Assembly (NCBI RefSeq): GCF_007741535.1
Contig: NZ_CP036525.1
Span: 8,432,001-8,496,000, forward strand
Direction of reading: 5' to 3'
Origin: Rubripirellula lacrimiformis
Lineage (GTDB): Bacteria; Planctomycetota; Planctomycetia; Pirellulales; Pirellulaceae
Length of the DNA stretch: 64,000 bases
Shown here: piece after piece, positions 48,818 to 58,441 of the stretch
How the letters are laid out: the number at the start of each line of letters is the position of its first letter
Numbering within the stretch: the first letter of the stretch is position 1
Translations under genes and position numbers: made by a program
The notes under the pieces: model-generated
Database searches by the model: none
Told to the model about the DNA's origin: nothing
What the model saw: the letters and a program-made list of their open reading frames with translations, nothing else

Positions 48818-51091
48818 TCAAGCTTTCAAAATCTTGACGGCGCAGTCCTTGTAGCTGGGTTGTCGGCTGTGAGGATCGAAGTGAGCGAGGGTTAGCCGGT
48901 TGGTTGATTCGTAGTGCATCGGCATGAACGCTTGCCCCGGCCGAACGGTGGGGACCACCATTGCCGCAGCAGTCGCTTCCCCGCGGCGGGACTGGACAGT
49001 CACCCGTTCGCCGTTGGATACACCGATCCGCGCCGCGTCCTCGGGGTGCAGTTCCACGTAGGGTTGGTTCGGATACAGTTTGCGAAGCACGGGACTTTTG
49101 CTGGTCCGAGTCTGGGTGTGCCATTGGCTGACCGTCCCACGTCCGGTCAACAACCAAGTCGGATAGTCCGCACACGGTGGCTCGGGCGGCGGCGTGACAT
49201 CGTCGACGATCAATCGGGCGCGTCCGTCGGGATGCGCAAAATTGCCGTCTTCGAACAGTCGCCGCTGGGGTGCTGGATCACCGCTGCTTCCTTCGCCGTG
49301 GCTGGCTTGGGCCGACGCCTGGGACCATGGCCACTGGATGCCACCACAACGGTCCAGCTGTGCGTACCCATCGATGCCGCTGATGTCGGACCATTTGCCT
49401 CGATTGAGTCGCTGCATGATTCGGAACACCGCTTCGGGGTCCGTCCAATCGCGGAACTGATCGCCCACGCCCCAGTAGTGCGCGATGGCCTGGAAGATCC
49501 GAAAGTCGGCGAGCGCCTCCCCGGGTGCCTTGCGAACCTTCTTCAGCAGTCCGTAGCGTCGTTCGCTATTGATGAACGTGCCGTCTTTTTCGCCCCAACC
49601 GGCAGCCGGCAGAATCATGTCGGCGTGACGGGCGGTATCGGTGGAATCGTACATGTCTTGGACGACCAAGAAGTCCAGTTGGTCCAACAGCGCTCTGGCA
49701 TCGTCTTGATGAATCCACGAATGCGCGGGGTTGGTGGCGATCACCCACAACCCTTTGATCTTGCCGCTTCGTACGCCTTCCATGATGCGGTCATAGGACC
49801 AACCGGTATCGGTGGGGATGTTTTCAACAGGGATGTCCAGTTCCGCGGCCACCTTGGCACGGTCGTCTGCCGATCCAAAATCGTGATGCCCGATCAGGTT
49901 GGTCGTGTTGCTCCACAAACGCGACCCCATGGCGTTGCATTGTCCGGTGATGCTGTTGGCGCCGGTACCAGGCCGGCCGATGTTGCCGGTGATCAGCGAA
50001 AGGTTGATGATCGCCTGGGCGACTCGCGTGCCCTCGTAACTTTGGTTGACCCCCATCGTCCACCAGAACGACACGGCTTTCCCTTGTCCGATCAAATCGA
50101 CGACTGAGTGGATTTGATCGACACTGACACCGGCGATCGATGAAACGACGTCGGGAGCGAACGCCTGAACGTGCTGGGCCAGTTGTTCGAAACCATTGGT
50201 ATGGGCGTCGACGAATCCATGATCGACGTAACCACGCTGAATCACTTCGTGCGTGATCGCATACAACAGCGCCAGGTCACTTTTGGGACTCAGTTGCAAA
50301 TGTTCCTTGGCCGCCATCGCCGTCTCGGTGCGCCGCGGATCGACGACGATGATCGCCGGATCGTTGGGATTGCGAAGCACGCGTTCCCACATGATGGGGT
50401 GAGCGATGCAGGGGTTCGAACCGACGAATACCAACACATCGCTTTGTTCGAAATCATCGTAGGTGTAGGGAGGTGCGTCATACCCGAACGATTCCTTGTA
50501 GGCCGTTACGGCGGTTGCCATGCACTGACGCGTGTTGCCGTCGCCGTGTCGGAACCCCATGCCGAACTTGGCAAGTGCGCCCAAGAAAGCCATCTCTTCC
50601 GATGCGATCTGGCCGGTGCTTAGGAACGCGACCGAATCGGGCCCGTAAGTGGACTGTATTTCTTTGAAGCGATCACAGAACGACGTCAGCGCCGCATCCC
50701 ACGACACCTTGTTGAACTTGCCATCGGCGTCACGCACCATTGGCGACGTAGCGCGATCGTCACTGTCCAGCACACGCAGGGCTTCCCAACCCTTGGGGCA
50801 GGCCATGCCCAGGTTGACTGGATAACCGGTTTCCGGAGTCAACCCGATCGCTTCGTCATCACGCAGATGCAGACGCAGTCCGCAGCCGGTGCTGCAGTAC
50901 CCGCATACGGCGGTGGTTGTCGTATCGGCGCGCATCGGGTCGGGGGTCATTCCCAGCCCATGATCCCCAGGCTTCAACAACAATTCACGAGTCATTTCGC
51001 CGGTGCGTGCGTGCAGCAACTGGGGCAGTTGAAACCGACGCTTCTGATCGTTTGCGGTTAGCGATTTGAATTCTGGTGGTACCGTACTCAT
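48818..51091 (-). CDS. nasA: Assimilatory nitrate reductase catalytic subunit (Mo-bisMGD)
   Basis: 757 residues from the ATG at 51091. N-terminal [4Fe-4S] cysteines in VCGYCSTGCGLRL and MACPKGWEAL, then a molybdopterin domain with STGQIASEEMAFLGALAKFG, GDGNTRQCMATAVTAYK (Cys as Mo ligand), VGSNPCIAHPIMWER and PAAGWGEKDGTFINSERRYG. The C-terminal molydopterin-dinucleotide-binding domain ends LTGRGTVSQWHTQTRTSKSP. Reduces nitrate to nitrite in the cytoplasm. It ends 25 nt before the nitrite reductase start and begins 5 nt after the Fe-S/NrfD fusion stop. Confidence 0.9.
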   Translation of the reverse strand: MSTVPPEFKSLTANDQKRRFQLPQLLHARTGEMTRELLLKPGDHGLGMTPDPMRADTTTTAVCGYCSTGCGLRLHLRDDEAIGLTPETGYPVNLGMACPKGWEALRVLDSDDRATSPMVRDADGKFNKVSWDAALTSFCDRFKEIQSTYGPDSVAFLSTGQIASEEMAFLGALAKFGMGFRHGDGNTRQCMATAVTAYKESFGYDAPPYTYDDFEQSDVLVFVGSNPCIAHPIMWERVLRNPNDPAIIVVDPRRTETAMAAKEHLQLSPKSDLALLYAITHEVIQRGYVDHGFVDAHTNGFEQLAQHVQAFAPDVVSSIAGVSVDQIHSVVDLIGQGKAVSFWWTMGVNQSYEGTRVAQAIINLSLITGNIGRPGTGANSITGQCNAMGSRLWSNTTNLIGHHDFGSADDRAKVAAELDIPVENIPTDTGWSYDRIMEGVRSGKIKGLWVIATNPAHSWIHQDDARALLDQLDFLVVQDMYDSTDTARHADMILPAAGWGEKDGTFINSERRYGLLKKVRKAPGEALADFRIFQAIAHYWGVGDQFRDWTDPEAVFRIMQRLNRGKWSDISGIDGYAQLDRCGGIQWPWSQASAQASHGEGSSGDPAPQRRLFEDGNFAHPDGRARLIVDDVTPPPEPPCADYPTWLLTGRGTVSQWHTQTRTSKSPVLRKLYPNQPYVELHPEDAARIGVSNGERVTVQSRRGEATAAAMVVPTVRPGQAFMPMHYESTNRLTLAHFDPHSRQPSYKDCAVKILKA

Positions 51092-51095
51092 GGGT

Positions 51096-52892
51096 CTACC
51101 CGAGCGTTCCTGGCATGCGGTCATAAACAACGCTGGAAAAGTACAGCAGCCGTTCGGCAAGTTCACCGGCCGCGATCAGCAAGGCCGCAGCCACCATCAA
51201 CCCAGCCCCCACCTGCGGTGACACAAACGCGATCGCCGCGGCCGCTAGGATCAGGACGCCACCGGCGATCCCGGTTCCCCACCGCAGCTTTGCGAGCGCT
51301 GGAAGATCGCGATGCACCAAGCGTTTCGAACGAATGTCCAATCGGGTCAACCGATCACTGCTGGTCCGTGGTGGAACCGGCGAGAGCAAGATCTGGTATT
51401 CGTAAACCAGTTTGGCAATCAGAAAAGCGCCAGCAACCGCCGCCATCCATGCGGCGGCTACTGGAACTCCTCCGGCTGCGAATGGCGCTGCCGCCAGCGC
51501 AATTCCCGTGACTGCCATCGTGCCGAAAAACCGGACAAAGGTGCGTGTGGGACGCCAAAGTTCACGTTTCGTTGCGATGTAGATCATCGCGCTGCAGTAC
51601 AGACCAAGCAGACCAACGGGGATGGCAGCCCATAGAGTCAACGAAGCGGCCCATCCGGGGATCACCAACAGAATCGACTCGGGCACATAGTCCGAAAACT
51701 GGGGCAACCACAGCAAGCCAACAGCGACCAAGAGCAGCCCGACGTATTTGCCCAGGACGACGGCTTCGCGGCTCAACCAACTGGTCCGCAGTCCCAAGAA
51801 CACCCGCCATGCTCGCAGCGGTTTCCCCAGGTGCAGGGGTGCCAAGTTCATTCCAACGATTCCCACCACCAACGCGATGGTCGCATTGGAACGTGTGATA
51901 GATTCGTCCACCGGTGCCCCAAACAGCCCCGCCATCCCGCTGATCAGTCGTTCGGTCAACAACATGCCGACGGATACTTGGGTGGCGACCAGCAACACGG
52001 CCAGCGGCCAATGATTCTCGGCGATCTGATCGACCCCTTCGTCCTGCGGCACCAGCACGGCACCTTCGCGGTGCCCCTGATGTTGGCCGTCGGTCTTCGA
52101 TCCGACATAGCGAGTGGTGGGTTTGGTGATCGTCGAAAGCGGTGCTCCGGGCGCGATTCGATCCGATTTTGAAAAGGACTGATTGCGGGCCACGGTGTGG
52201 ATCGCGATCGCTTCGTTGGGACAGGCTTGCACGCACGCAGGCGCCTCGCCGACACTTAGCCGTTGATGGCACATGTCGCATTTGCGGACGATGCCCAAAC
52301 GTTCGCTGTACTTGGGCACTTCGTACGGACACATCATCATGCAATACTTGCACCCGATGCATTGGTCATCCAAGTGCCGGACGATGCCCGTCACGGGATC
52401 CTTTTCGTATGCTTTGACCGGGCAACCGTTGAGACAGCCGGGATCTTCACAGTGGTGGCACGCCGTGGTGACGTGCTGAATCATCGGCAAACTGGTGACC
52501 GATGCTGAGGGGGATTCCACTGGGGAAACCGGGGCGGGTTCGCCGATCGTCAGGGTACCGACGCGCCGCCACGATTCGTCTTCTTCCAATCCGTTCATCG
52601 TGTGGCAGGCGACCACGCATGCCTTGCAGCCGCTGCACTTGTCCAGGTTCACTTCGAACGCAAACTGTTCGTCAGGTCCAGGTGCGGATGCCGGCAACAG
52701 GTCGCGATAGTAACGTTCTTGAGCCGGAGCCAATCCGGATAGCGAGCGATCGGAAACCTTCGCTTCATCCAGTTGGCCATTTTCATGAAGCGTGCTGAAA
52801 CGCTCGACCGCTGACAACGACTGTTGATCATCGATAAGACCGGAGATGAAATCCGGCGATGGTTGATGATGGGGTGAGTCGGCGATGGACAT
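51096..52892 (-). CDS. Fe-S / NrfD-DmsC fusion electron-transfer subunit
   Basis: 598 residues. N-terminal half (about 75-250) is a four-cluster ferredoxin of the NrfC/DmsB type: CSGCKACVVACH, CHHCEDPGCLNGCP, CIGCKYCMMMCP and CDMCHQRL with a later PACVQACP. C-terminal half is a DmsC/NrfD-like membrane anchor with about eight helices (WPLAVLLVATQVSVGMLLTE, FLIAKLVYEYQILLSPVP). It probably takes electrons from the quinone pool and hands them to the nitrate reductase encoded 5 nt downstream. One polypeptide replaces the usual two subunits. Confidence 0.8.
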   Translation of the reverse strand: MSIADSPHHQPSPDFISGLIDDQQSLSAVERFSTLHENGQLDEAKVSDRSLSGLAPAQERYYRDLLPASAPGPDEQFAFEVNLDKCSGCKACVVACHTMNGLEEDESWRRVGTLTIGEPAPVSPVESPSASVTSLPMIQHVTTACHHCEDPGCLNGCPVKAYEKDPVTGIVRHLDDQCIGCKYCMMMCPYEVPKYSERLGIVRKCDMCHQRLSVGEAPACVQACPNEAIAIHTVARNQSFSKSDRIAPGAPLSTITKPTTRYVGSKTDGQHQGHREGAVLVPQDEGVDQIAENHWPLAVLLVATQVSVGMLLTERLISGMAGLFGAPVDESITRSNATIALVVGIVGMNLAPLHLGKPLRAWRVFLGLRTSWLSREAVVLGKYVGLLLVAVGLLWLPQFSDYVPESILLVIPGWAASLTLWAAIPVGLLGLYCSAMIYIATKRELWRPTRTFVRFFGTMAVTGIALAAAPFAAGGVPVAAAWMAAVAGAFLIAKLVYEYQILLSPVPPRTSSDRLTRLDIRSKRLVHRDLPALAKLRWGTGIAGGVLILAAAAIAFVSPQVGAGLMVAAALLIAAGELAERLLYFSSVVYDRMPGTLG

Positions 52893-52972
52893 GATTTCAA
52901 TCGTGAAAACTTAAAAGATTCCGGCATCGACTGATGGCCGTGAACAGGGTGGTCCGCTTGATGTGAATGGGG

Positions 52973-53833
52973 TCAAGGAACCGCGACCTGCCCCTTTGTT
53001 TCGGACTGGCTTGCCGCTTGATCTCGCTGTCGCTTCTCTGCATCGGCTTTCAGTTTTTTGTGATCCTGATCCTCTAGGAACCCGATCATCTCGCCGCGCA
53101 GTTGGTAGTACTCGGGGTGTTCCAGCACATCGGACCGGACGCGGGGTTTATCAAAGGGAATGTGCGAGATCATGCCCACTTTCGCTCGCGGGCCGTTGGT
53201 CATGATCACAACGCGATCGCTCATGAACAGGGCTTCGTCCACGTCGTGAGTGATCATCAGCGTGGTGACCTGATCGCGCACTAGGATCTCTAGCAGGATT
53301 TCCTGTAGTTCCATCCGAGTCAGCGAATCCAGCATGCCGAACGGTTCGTCCAGCAACAGCATCTTGGGCTTCAGCGCGAACGCACGAGCGATCCCGACTC
53401 GCTGTTGCATCCCTTGGGACAGATCCGAGGCTCGCTTGTGCAGCGAATTGCCGAGTCCAACCAAAGTTAGATAGTAAGCGGCGATGTCATGACGTTGGGA
53501 CTTCGTACCGTGCGGGTAAACTTGGTTGACGCCCAACATCACGTTGTCCAGTGCCGTCATCCAGGGCATCAGACACGGCGACTGAAACACGACTCCGCGG
53601 TCAGGTCCGGGGCCGTCGATTTCATGGTTGGCGACCACGATGCCACCATCGGTGATCGAGTTCAGACCGGCGACCATCGACAGCACCGTCGACTTGCCAC
53701 AGCCCGAATGCCCAAGCAGACAAACGTATTCGCCCTTCTTCATGTTCAGGTTAAAGTCTTCGACGATAACCGCGGGCCCATTGGGCGTATCGTAGGTTTT
53801 TCCTAAGCGATACATTTCGACGTAGCCGGCCAT
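52973..53833 (-). CDS. nrtD: Nitrate ABC transporter ATPase 1
   Basis: 286 residues. ABC signature set: Walker [13 protein letters not shown]-loop [10 protein letters not shown], signature [16 protein letters not shown], Walker [16 protein letters not shown], and H-loop MITHDVDEA. The length and [12 protein letters not shown] wording fit NrtC/NrtD of nitrate/nitrite/cyanate importers; there is no C-terminal solute-binding domain. ATP hydrolysis powers the NrtB channel. C/D naming is tentative. Between the second ATPase gene and the Fe-S fusion gene. Confidence 0.88.
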   Translation of the reverse strand: MAGYVEMYRLGKTYDTPNGPAVIVEDFNLNMKKGEYVCLLGHSGCGKSTVLSMVAGLNSITDGGIVVANHEIDGPGPDRGVVFQSPCLMPWMTALDNVMLGVNQVYPHGTKSQRHDIAAYYLTLVGLGNSLHKRASDLSQGMQQRVGIARAFALKPKMLLLDEPFGMLDSLTRMELQEILLEILVRDQVTTLMITHDVDEALFMSDRVVIMTNGPRAKVGMISHIPFDKPRVRSDVLEHPEYYQLRGEMIGFLEDQDHKKLKADAEKRQRDQAASQSETKGQVAVP

Positions 53834-53897
53834 GAAAGTACTTTGGTTGGGGTGGTTCAGAACGCGAGTGCAAACGACAAACAGATCGACGGTGCGT

Positions 53898-54845
53898 TTA
53901 CGAACTGCTATTCAAGATCGATTTGTGCGGCAACTTCATACTTTGTGGCTGTAAATCGGGAAGTTCGATGTGGGGTGTCGCCATCGTTGCGGCCTCTTGT
54001 TCGCGATGCTTTTTGCGTACCTCGATCAAGTAGTTTGTCACCGAGTTGCGCAGTCCCTTGAAGACGGGACTGTGATTCAGTTCCGACGATTTGCGGGGTC
54101 GGTCCAGTTCAACCGTGAATGCTGGTCCAAGCGACGCACACGGTCCGGGATTCAGCGGAACGATTCGGTCGGCCACCAAGATTGCTTCGTCGACATCGTT
54201 GGTGATCATGACGCAGGTTTGACGTTCTTCTTCCCAGATCTTCAGGATCTCTTCTTGCAGCACACTGCGGGTCATCGCATCGAGTGCCGAAAGAGGTTCG
54301 TCCAACAGCAGCACCTTGGGCTTCATCGCCAACGTCCGCGCCAGCGACACCCGCTGCCGCATGCCACCGGAAAGTTCATGGGGACGACGGTGGGCAGCGT
54401 GCGTCAGTCCCACCATTTCGATGAATCGTTCGACGTGATCGGCTCGTTCGCCTCTGCCCCATGTGCGAAAGACGCTGTTGACCGACAACGCAATGTTTCC
54501 GCGGACGGTCAGCCAAGGAAGCAGCGAATAGTTTTGGAACACCAAACCGCGATCAGGATTCGGACCGGTGATCGGTTGCCCTTCCATCGTCAACGATCCT
54601 TGGTCGATCGTTTCCAATCCGGCCAACAGTTTCATGAAGGTGCTTTTGCCGCTGCCGGAGAAGCCAACAATCGCCAAAAATTCGCCTTCCCGAACATTCA
54701 GGTTGATGTTGTCGAGCACTTCGACTCGGGTCACGCCGCTGCCAAATCCTTTGCAGACACCCCGCATCTGGATCATCGGTTCCGGTGCGGATGACCGAGC
54801 GATGCTGGGCCGAACGCTAGGATCGTTGAGGGCTACGATGCTCAT
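53898..54845 (-). CDS. nrtC: Nitrate ABC transporter ATPase 2
   Basis: 315 residues from the ATG at 54845. Walker [12 protein letters not shown], signature [18 protein letters not shown], Walker [21 protein letters not shown]-loop [11 protein letters not shown], where Asn replaces the usual His in the H-loop. The first 25 residues are an extra stretch. The protein pairs with the ATPase at 52973 as an unequal heterodimer; the H-loop change suggests one degenerate site. C/D naming is tentative, since the long NrtC form with a solute-binding domain is absent. Confidence 0.85.
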   Translation of the reverse strand: MSIVALNDPSVRPSIARSSAPEPMIQMRGVCKGFGSGVTRVEVLDNINLNVREGEFLAIVGFSGSGKSTFMKLLAGLETIDQGSLTMEGQPITGPNPDRGLVFQNYSLLPWLTVRGNIALSVNSVFRTWGRGERADHVERFIEMVGLTHAAHRRPHELSGGMRQRVSLARTLAMKPKVLLLDEPLSALDAMTRSVLQEEILKIWEEERQTCVMITNDVDEAILVADRIVPLNPGPCASLGPAFTVELDRPRKSSELNHSPVFKGLRNSVTNYLIEVRKKHREQEAATMATPHIELPDLQPQSMKLPHKSILNSSS

Positions 54846-54939
54846 GATGATCACTTCGGTAAGGGAAATGGACTGGGGCGGACGCGAACACGGATCGAAC
54901 GTGGGCGGACACAGAAAACTGCATCCAAAGGGCGATTCA

Positions 54940-56055
54940 TTAGGATGGCGCGGTGTCTCCGAAACTGACTAGGTTTCGCAGGCAGATCATGACCCGATCA
55001 AAGACCAACCCGATGACTCCGATCACCACCACACTGAACGTGATGCGGGCGTAGGAAACCGAAGATCCATTTTGGTAGGTATCCCACACGAATTTTCCGA
55101 GTCCCGGGTTCTGAGCCAACATGTCGGCCGCGATCAGAACCATCCAACCGACACCCAAACTGATCCGCAAACCGGCGAACATCAGCGGCAGTGAGGCCGG
55201 CAGAATGATCTTGAACAACTTTTGCGACCAAGACAGTTTCAGCACGCGAGCGACGTTCAAGTAATCCTTGTCGACACTGGCAACACCGAAGGTCGTATTG
55301 ACCAGGGTCGGCCACAAAGAGCAAAGACTGACGGTTGCAGCCGAGGTCAAAAATGCTTTGCTGAAAAACGCGTCGTTGGGGTCGGTATCCGAATACGCCC
55401 AAATGATGACGACGGCTGCGATCGGCAACCACGCCAGCGGGCTAACCGGTTTGAACACTTGGATGAACGGCGTCATCGCCGCGTTGAACCAGGGGCTCAT
55501 CCCACACATCACACCCAGGGGAATGGCAACCGCGGTGGCGAGCAAGAATCCGAAGGCAACGGTCACCAAACTGTTCAGAATCTGGTCCACGAACGTCGGT
55601 GCGCTGGTGGGCGTGAAGTTGGCTGCAAGCAGGGCCGACTTTCGATGCAAAACCGCCGCGGCGGTATAGCGATCGGAAAGGTCCCCGCCGGACTGTGCCG
55701 CCAAAGTTTCGAACCCACGCGCCTTGGCGAGGTCGTCAATGGCCTCGGCGGTCTTGGCCTGTTTGGCTTGCCGGTCGGCTATTCGCTGATCCGTGTGCAT
55801 CGCGAACAGCTCGACACCCGCAGTCCACGTCGCCATCGGTCCCGGCAATTGGACGCTATCGCTGACGATCGTTCGTGCCGCCGCGGACCACATGCCGATG
55901 AACGCCAACATCGCGATCACAGGCAAGACGACGAATTTGGCAATGCCAATCATCTGTTCCTTGACGTCTTCGCCGGCAGCCAACCGGACAAACGGTTCCA
56001 GCATCGGCATCCCGGTGACACTGCAAAACTTCAGAAGACTTCCACGCCAATTCAT
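54940..56055 (-). CDS. nrtB: Nitrate ABC transporter permease
   Basis: 371 residues, longer than typical NrtB (about 270-280). A first helix (FVVLPVIAMLAFIGMWSAAA) is followed by a ~90-residue soluble insert rich in Ala/Gln/Asp (TDQRIADRQAKQAKTAEAID). The conserved binding-protein-dependent permease part follows (SLVTVAFGFLLATAVAIPLG, PLAWLPIAAVVIIWAYSDTD, LKLSWSQKLFKIILPASLPL with the EAA-like loop). The insert is an oddity; it may project into the periplasm and contact the binding protein. Confidence 0.85.
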   Translation of the reverse strand: MNWRGSLLKFCSVTGMPMLEPFVRLAAGEDVKEQMIGIAKFVVLPVIAMLAFIGMWSAAARTIVSDSVQLPGPMATWTAGVELFAMHTDQRIADRQAKQAKTAEAIDDLAKARGFETLAAQSGGDLSDRYTAAAVLHRKSALLAANFTPTSAPTFVDQILNSLVTVAFGFLLATAVAIPLGVMCGMSPWFNAAMTPFIQVFKPVSPLAWLPIAAVVIIWAYSDTDPNDAFFSKAFLTSAATVSLCSLWPTLVNTTFGVASVDKDYLNVARVLKLSWSQKLFKIILPASLPLMFAGLRISLGVGWMVLIAADMLAQNPGLGKFVWDTYQNGSSVSYARITFSVVVIGVIGLVFDRVMICLRNLVSFGDTAPS

Positions 56056-56204
56056 TTCGAAACTCGATCGTTGTGTTGATAAGGATCGTGCGAGACAAAA
56101 AGTGTCCGCCCTCTATTGCCGGGAACCGGCCCTGCGGGTGCTTTGCACAAAAGGCGTCGGACACTTCCTTTCCGCTCAGTGTTACGGTTGATCCGCGATG
56201 ATCA

Positions 56205-57671
56205 CTATTGACCTGGATTGCCAATTTCAAAGCTGTTGATGTACGCGATCGGATCTTTTGCGTCGTAGGTTTTGCCATCGATAAAATCGGACGTTGGCGA
56301 CCGATAGCCGTCGTAGTCGTCGGCCGGGACTTCATCGGCACTCAAGTAGCCTTCGTCGATCAACAACCGGGCCGCCTGCTGATAGATCGCTGGCTGATAG
56401 ATCTTGCGAGCCGTTTCGGCGTACCACTGGGCGGGCTTGGGTTCAGTGATTTGGCCCCATCGACGCATCTGAGTCAGGAACCAAATGCAGTCGCTGTAGT
56501 GCGGATAGGTGGCGTGGTATTTGAAGAACACGTTGAAATCGGGCATCTCGCGAACGTCGTCGGACTGGAAGACGAACGTGCCGGTCATGGACCTTTCGAT
56601 CACGCTGACGTCGGCGCCGACATAGTTGGGACTGCTTAGAATTTGGCAGGCTTCTTGGCGGTTCAGAAAGACGCCGTTTTGGTCAACTGCGTCCAACCAT
56701 TTGCCAGCCCGGATCAGTGCTTTGACAACGGCCAGGTGAGTGTTGGGATACTTTTCGTCCCACTGTTTCGTCACACCGAACACCTTTTCCGGGTTGTTCT
56801 TCCAGACGTCGTAGTTCGTGGTTACCGGCACACCAATTCCAGCCACAACGGCCTTCTGGTTCCACGGTTCGCCAACGCAGTAACCCAGAATGGTGCCCTG
56901 TTCCATCGTGGCAGGCATCTGAGGCGGTGGCGTCACCGACAACAGCACGTCGGCGTCTCGGGTGCCATCCAGGTACCGCTGGTCATAGAAACCGGGACTG
57001 ATCCCGGCCGCTGCCAACCAGTATCGAATTTCGTAGTTGTGGGTGCTGACGGGGAACACCATCCCCATGTTGAAATCTTTGCCCTGTTGCTTGTACTGGT
57101 CGACAATCGGTTTCAACGCGTCCGCGGTGATCGGATGTTTCGGATGGTCCGTTTTCAGATTGGGATCATTCTCTTGCATCCGAGACCAGATGTCGTTGGA
57201 AACCGTGATCGCGTTTCCGTTGTAATCCAGACTGTAGGCGGTGATCACATCGGCCTTGGTCCCGATGCCGATCGTCGCACCGATCGGTTGACCGGCCAAC
57301 ATATGGGCACCGTCTAGTGAGTGATTGATGACCGCGTCTAGCAAGTCTTTCCAGTTCGATTGGGCAGCCAGTTCGACGCTAAGGCCCTCGTCATCGAAGA
57401 AGCCTTTCTCTTTGGCGATCACCAACGGCGCACAGTCAGTCAACTTGATGAACCCGAGTTTCAGGTTGGGCTTTTCGACTTCCAAGCGGACGGTTTTCGA
57501 TGCTGTTTCGTCCTGCAGGCTGTTGGCGAGCGCATCGATGTCAATGTCGACCTTCGCCGCCGCTCGCTCGAGTTCTTCCCAATTGACCGTGCTGCCAGCA
57601 CAGCCACCGATCATTGCCACCCAACAGCACACCATGCTCTGCAGTAGACGTTTGGGTGAACGATTCAACAT
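56205..57671 (-). CDS. nrtA: Nitrate-binding lipoprotein (NrtA-like)
   Basis: 488 residues from the ATG at 57671. Lipoprotein signal with lipobox IGGC ([15 protein letters not shown]). Then the NrtA/CmpA/TauA fold: [80 protein letters not shown]. These residues form the nitrate (or nitrite) pocket in the cyanobacterial relatives. The protein captures substrate in the periplasm and delivers it to NrtB. First gene of the operon, divergent from the porin. Confidence 0.87.
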   Translation of the reverse strand: MLNRSPKRLLQSMVCCWVAMIGGCAGSTVNWEELERAAAKVDIDIDALANSLQDETASKTVRLEVEKPNLKLGFIKLTDCAPLVIAKEKGFFDDEGLSVELAAQSNWKDLLDAVINHSLDGAHMLAGQPIGATIGIGTKADVITAYSLDYNGNAITVSNDIWSRMQENDPNLKTDHPKHPITADALKPIVDQYKQQGKDFNMGMVFPVSTHNYEIRYWLAAAGISPGFYDQRYLDGTRDADVLLSVTPPPQMPATMEQGTILGYCVGEPWNQKAVVAGIGVPVTTNYDVWKNNPEKVFGVTKQWDEKYPNTHLAVVKALIRAGKWLDAVDQNGVFLNRQEACQILSSPNYVGADVSVIERSMTGTFVFQSDDVREMPDFNVFFKYHATYPHYSDCIWFLTQMRRWGQITEPKPAQWYAETARKIYQPAIYQQAARLLIDEGYLSADEVPADDYDGYRSPTSDFIDGKTYDAKDPIAYINSFEIGNPGQ

Positions 57672-58441
57672 GGCTGCAGATTCACAGTAGGTTGGAAGAA
57701 AAGGGGCGTCTGTGGATGCCGGCTGGGGTGCAAAAATTGTCACCGCCTAGCGAACCTGCTGAGACGCAATCGATCGAACTGCCATGCAAGCGCGGTGCCC
57801 AAACTCGCATCCCCCAGCCGGCAATCGCGATTGCAACGGATCGACCAACACAAGCAATCGGTGTGGTGAGAAAGGAAACCCTTGTCGTGAAACTAAAGTT
57901 TTGGCGTCCAGCGAGCCGCCGCCGCCATGATTTCGGGGATGCTTGAATCACAGGCACTGTAAACCTAGATGCCCAAAAATCGCGCGATGGGGGTGCGGTC
58001 ACGGATCCGTGTGTGCGCAAACCCGCATTCCGAGGACGGATCGCCGCCAAAAACGACGCGTTTCGGCTGCTTAGATTGCGGACCAACGCGGGCCAACCGT
58101 GGCTCGATCCGGTGTATTTGCGGTCGGTTCCCAAGCGGCCCAACCGGACAGGCTGCACCGACCGAATGCGGTACCGACGAACGCCGCTTGACCGCCTGTA
58201 CCGATTACCCGGCTGTATCGATTGCCCGCCTGTGCGGCTTCTAAGGGATCTGGCGGTGAAGGTGCGGTCGGAGGTCGAAGTGGTCGAACAACGATGTATG
58301 GCGGCGATCTGAATTTGTCCCGGTAGATCGGATTCTACGCAGTGCAATGGACGATTTCGCTTTGGTGGATCCCACTTGGGCGAACGTCTATCAACATCAA
58401 CAAACACCGTCATTGATCTCGCTAGGAAGGCAAAATCAGAC
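57672..58441. promoter_or_regulatory. Intergenic region between divergent nitrate operon and porin
   Basis: 770 bp with no supported gene; the longer frames here have odd composition. It must hold the promoters of nrtA (-) and the porin (+). A 17-bp tandem pair, CTGTACCGATTACCCGG at 58196 and CTGTATCGATTGCCCGC at 58213, is a candidate regulator site. GGAAGG lies about 13 nt before the porin ATG. No clear sigma-54 element could be found. Confidence 0.4.
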
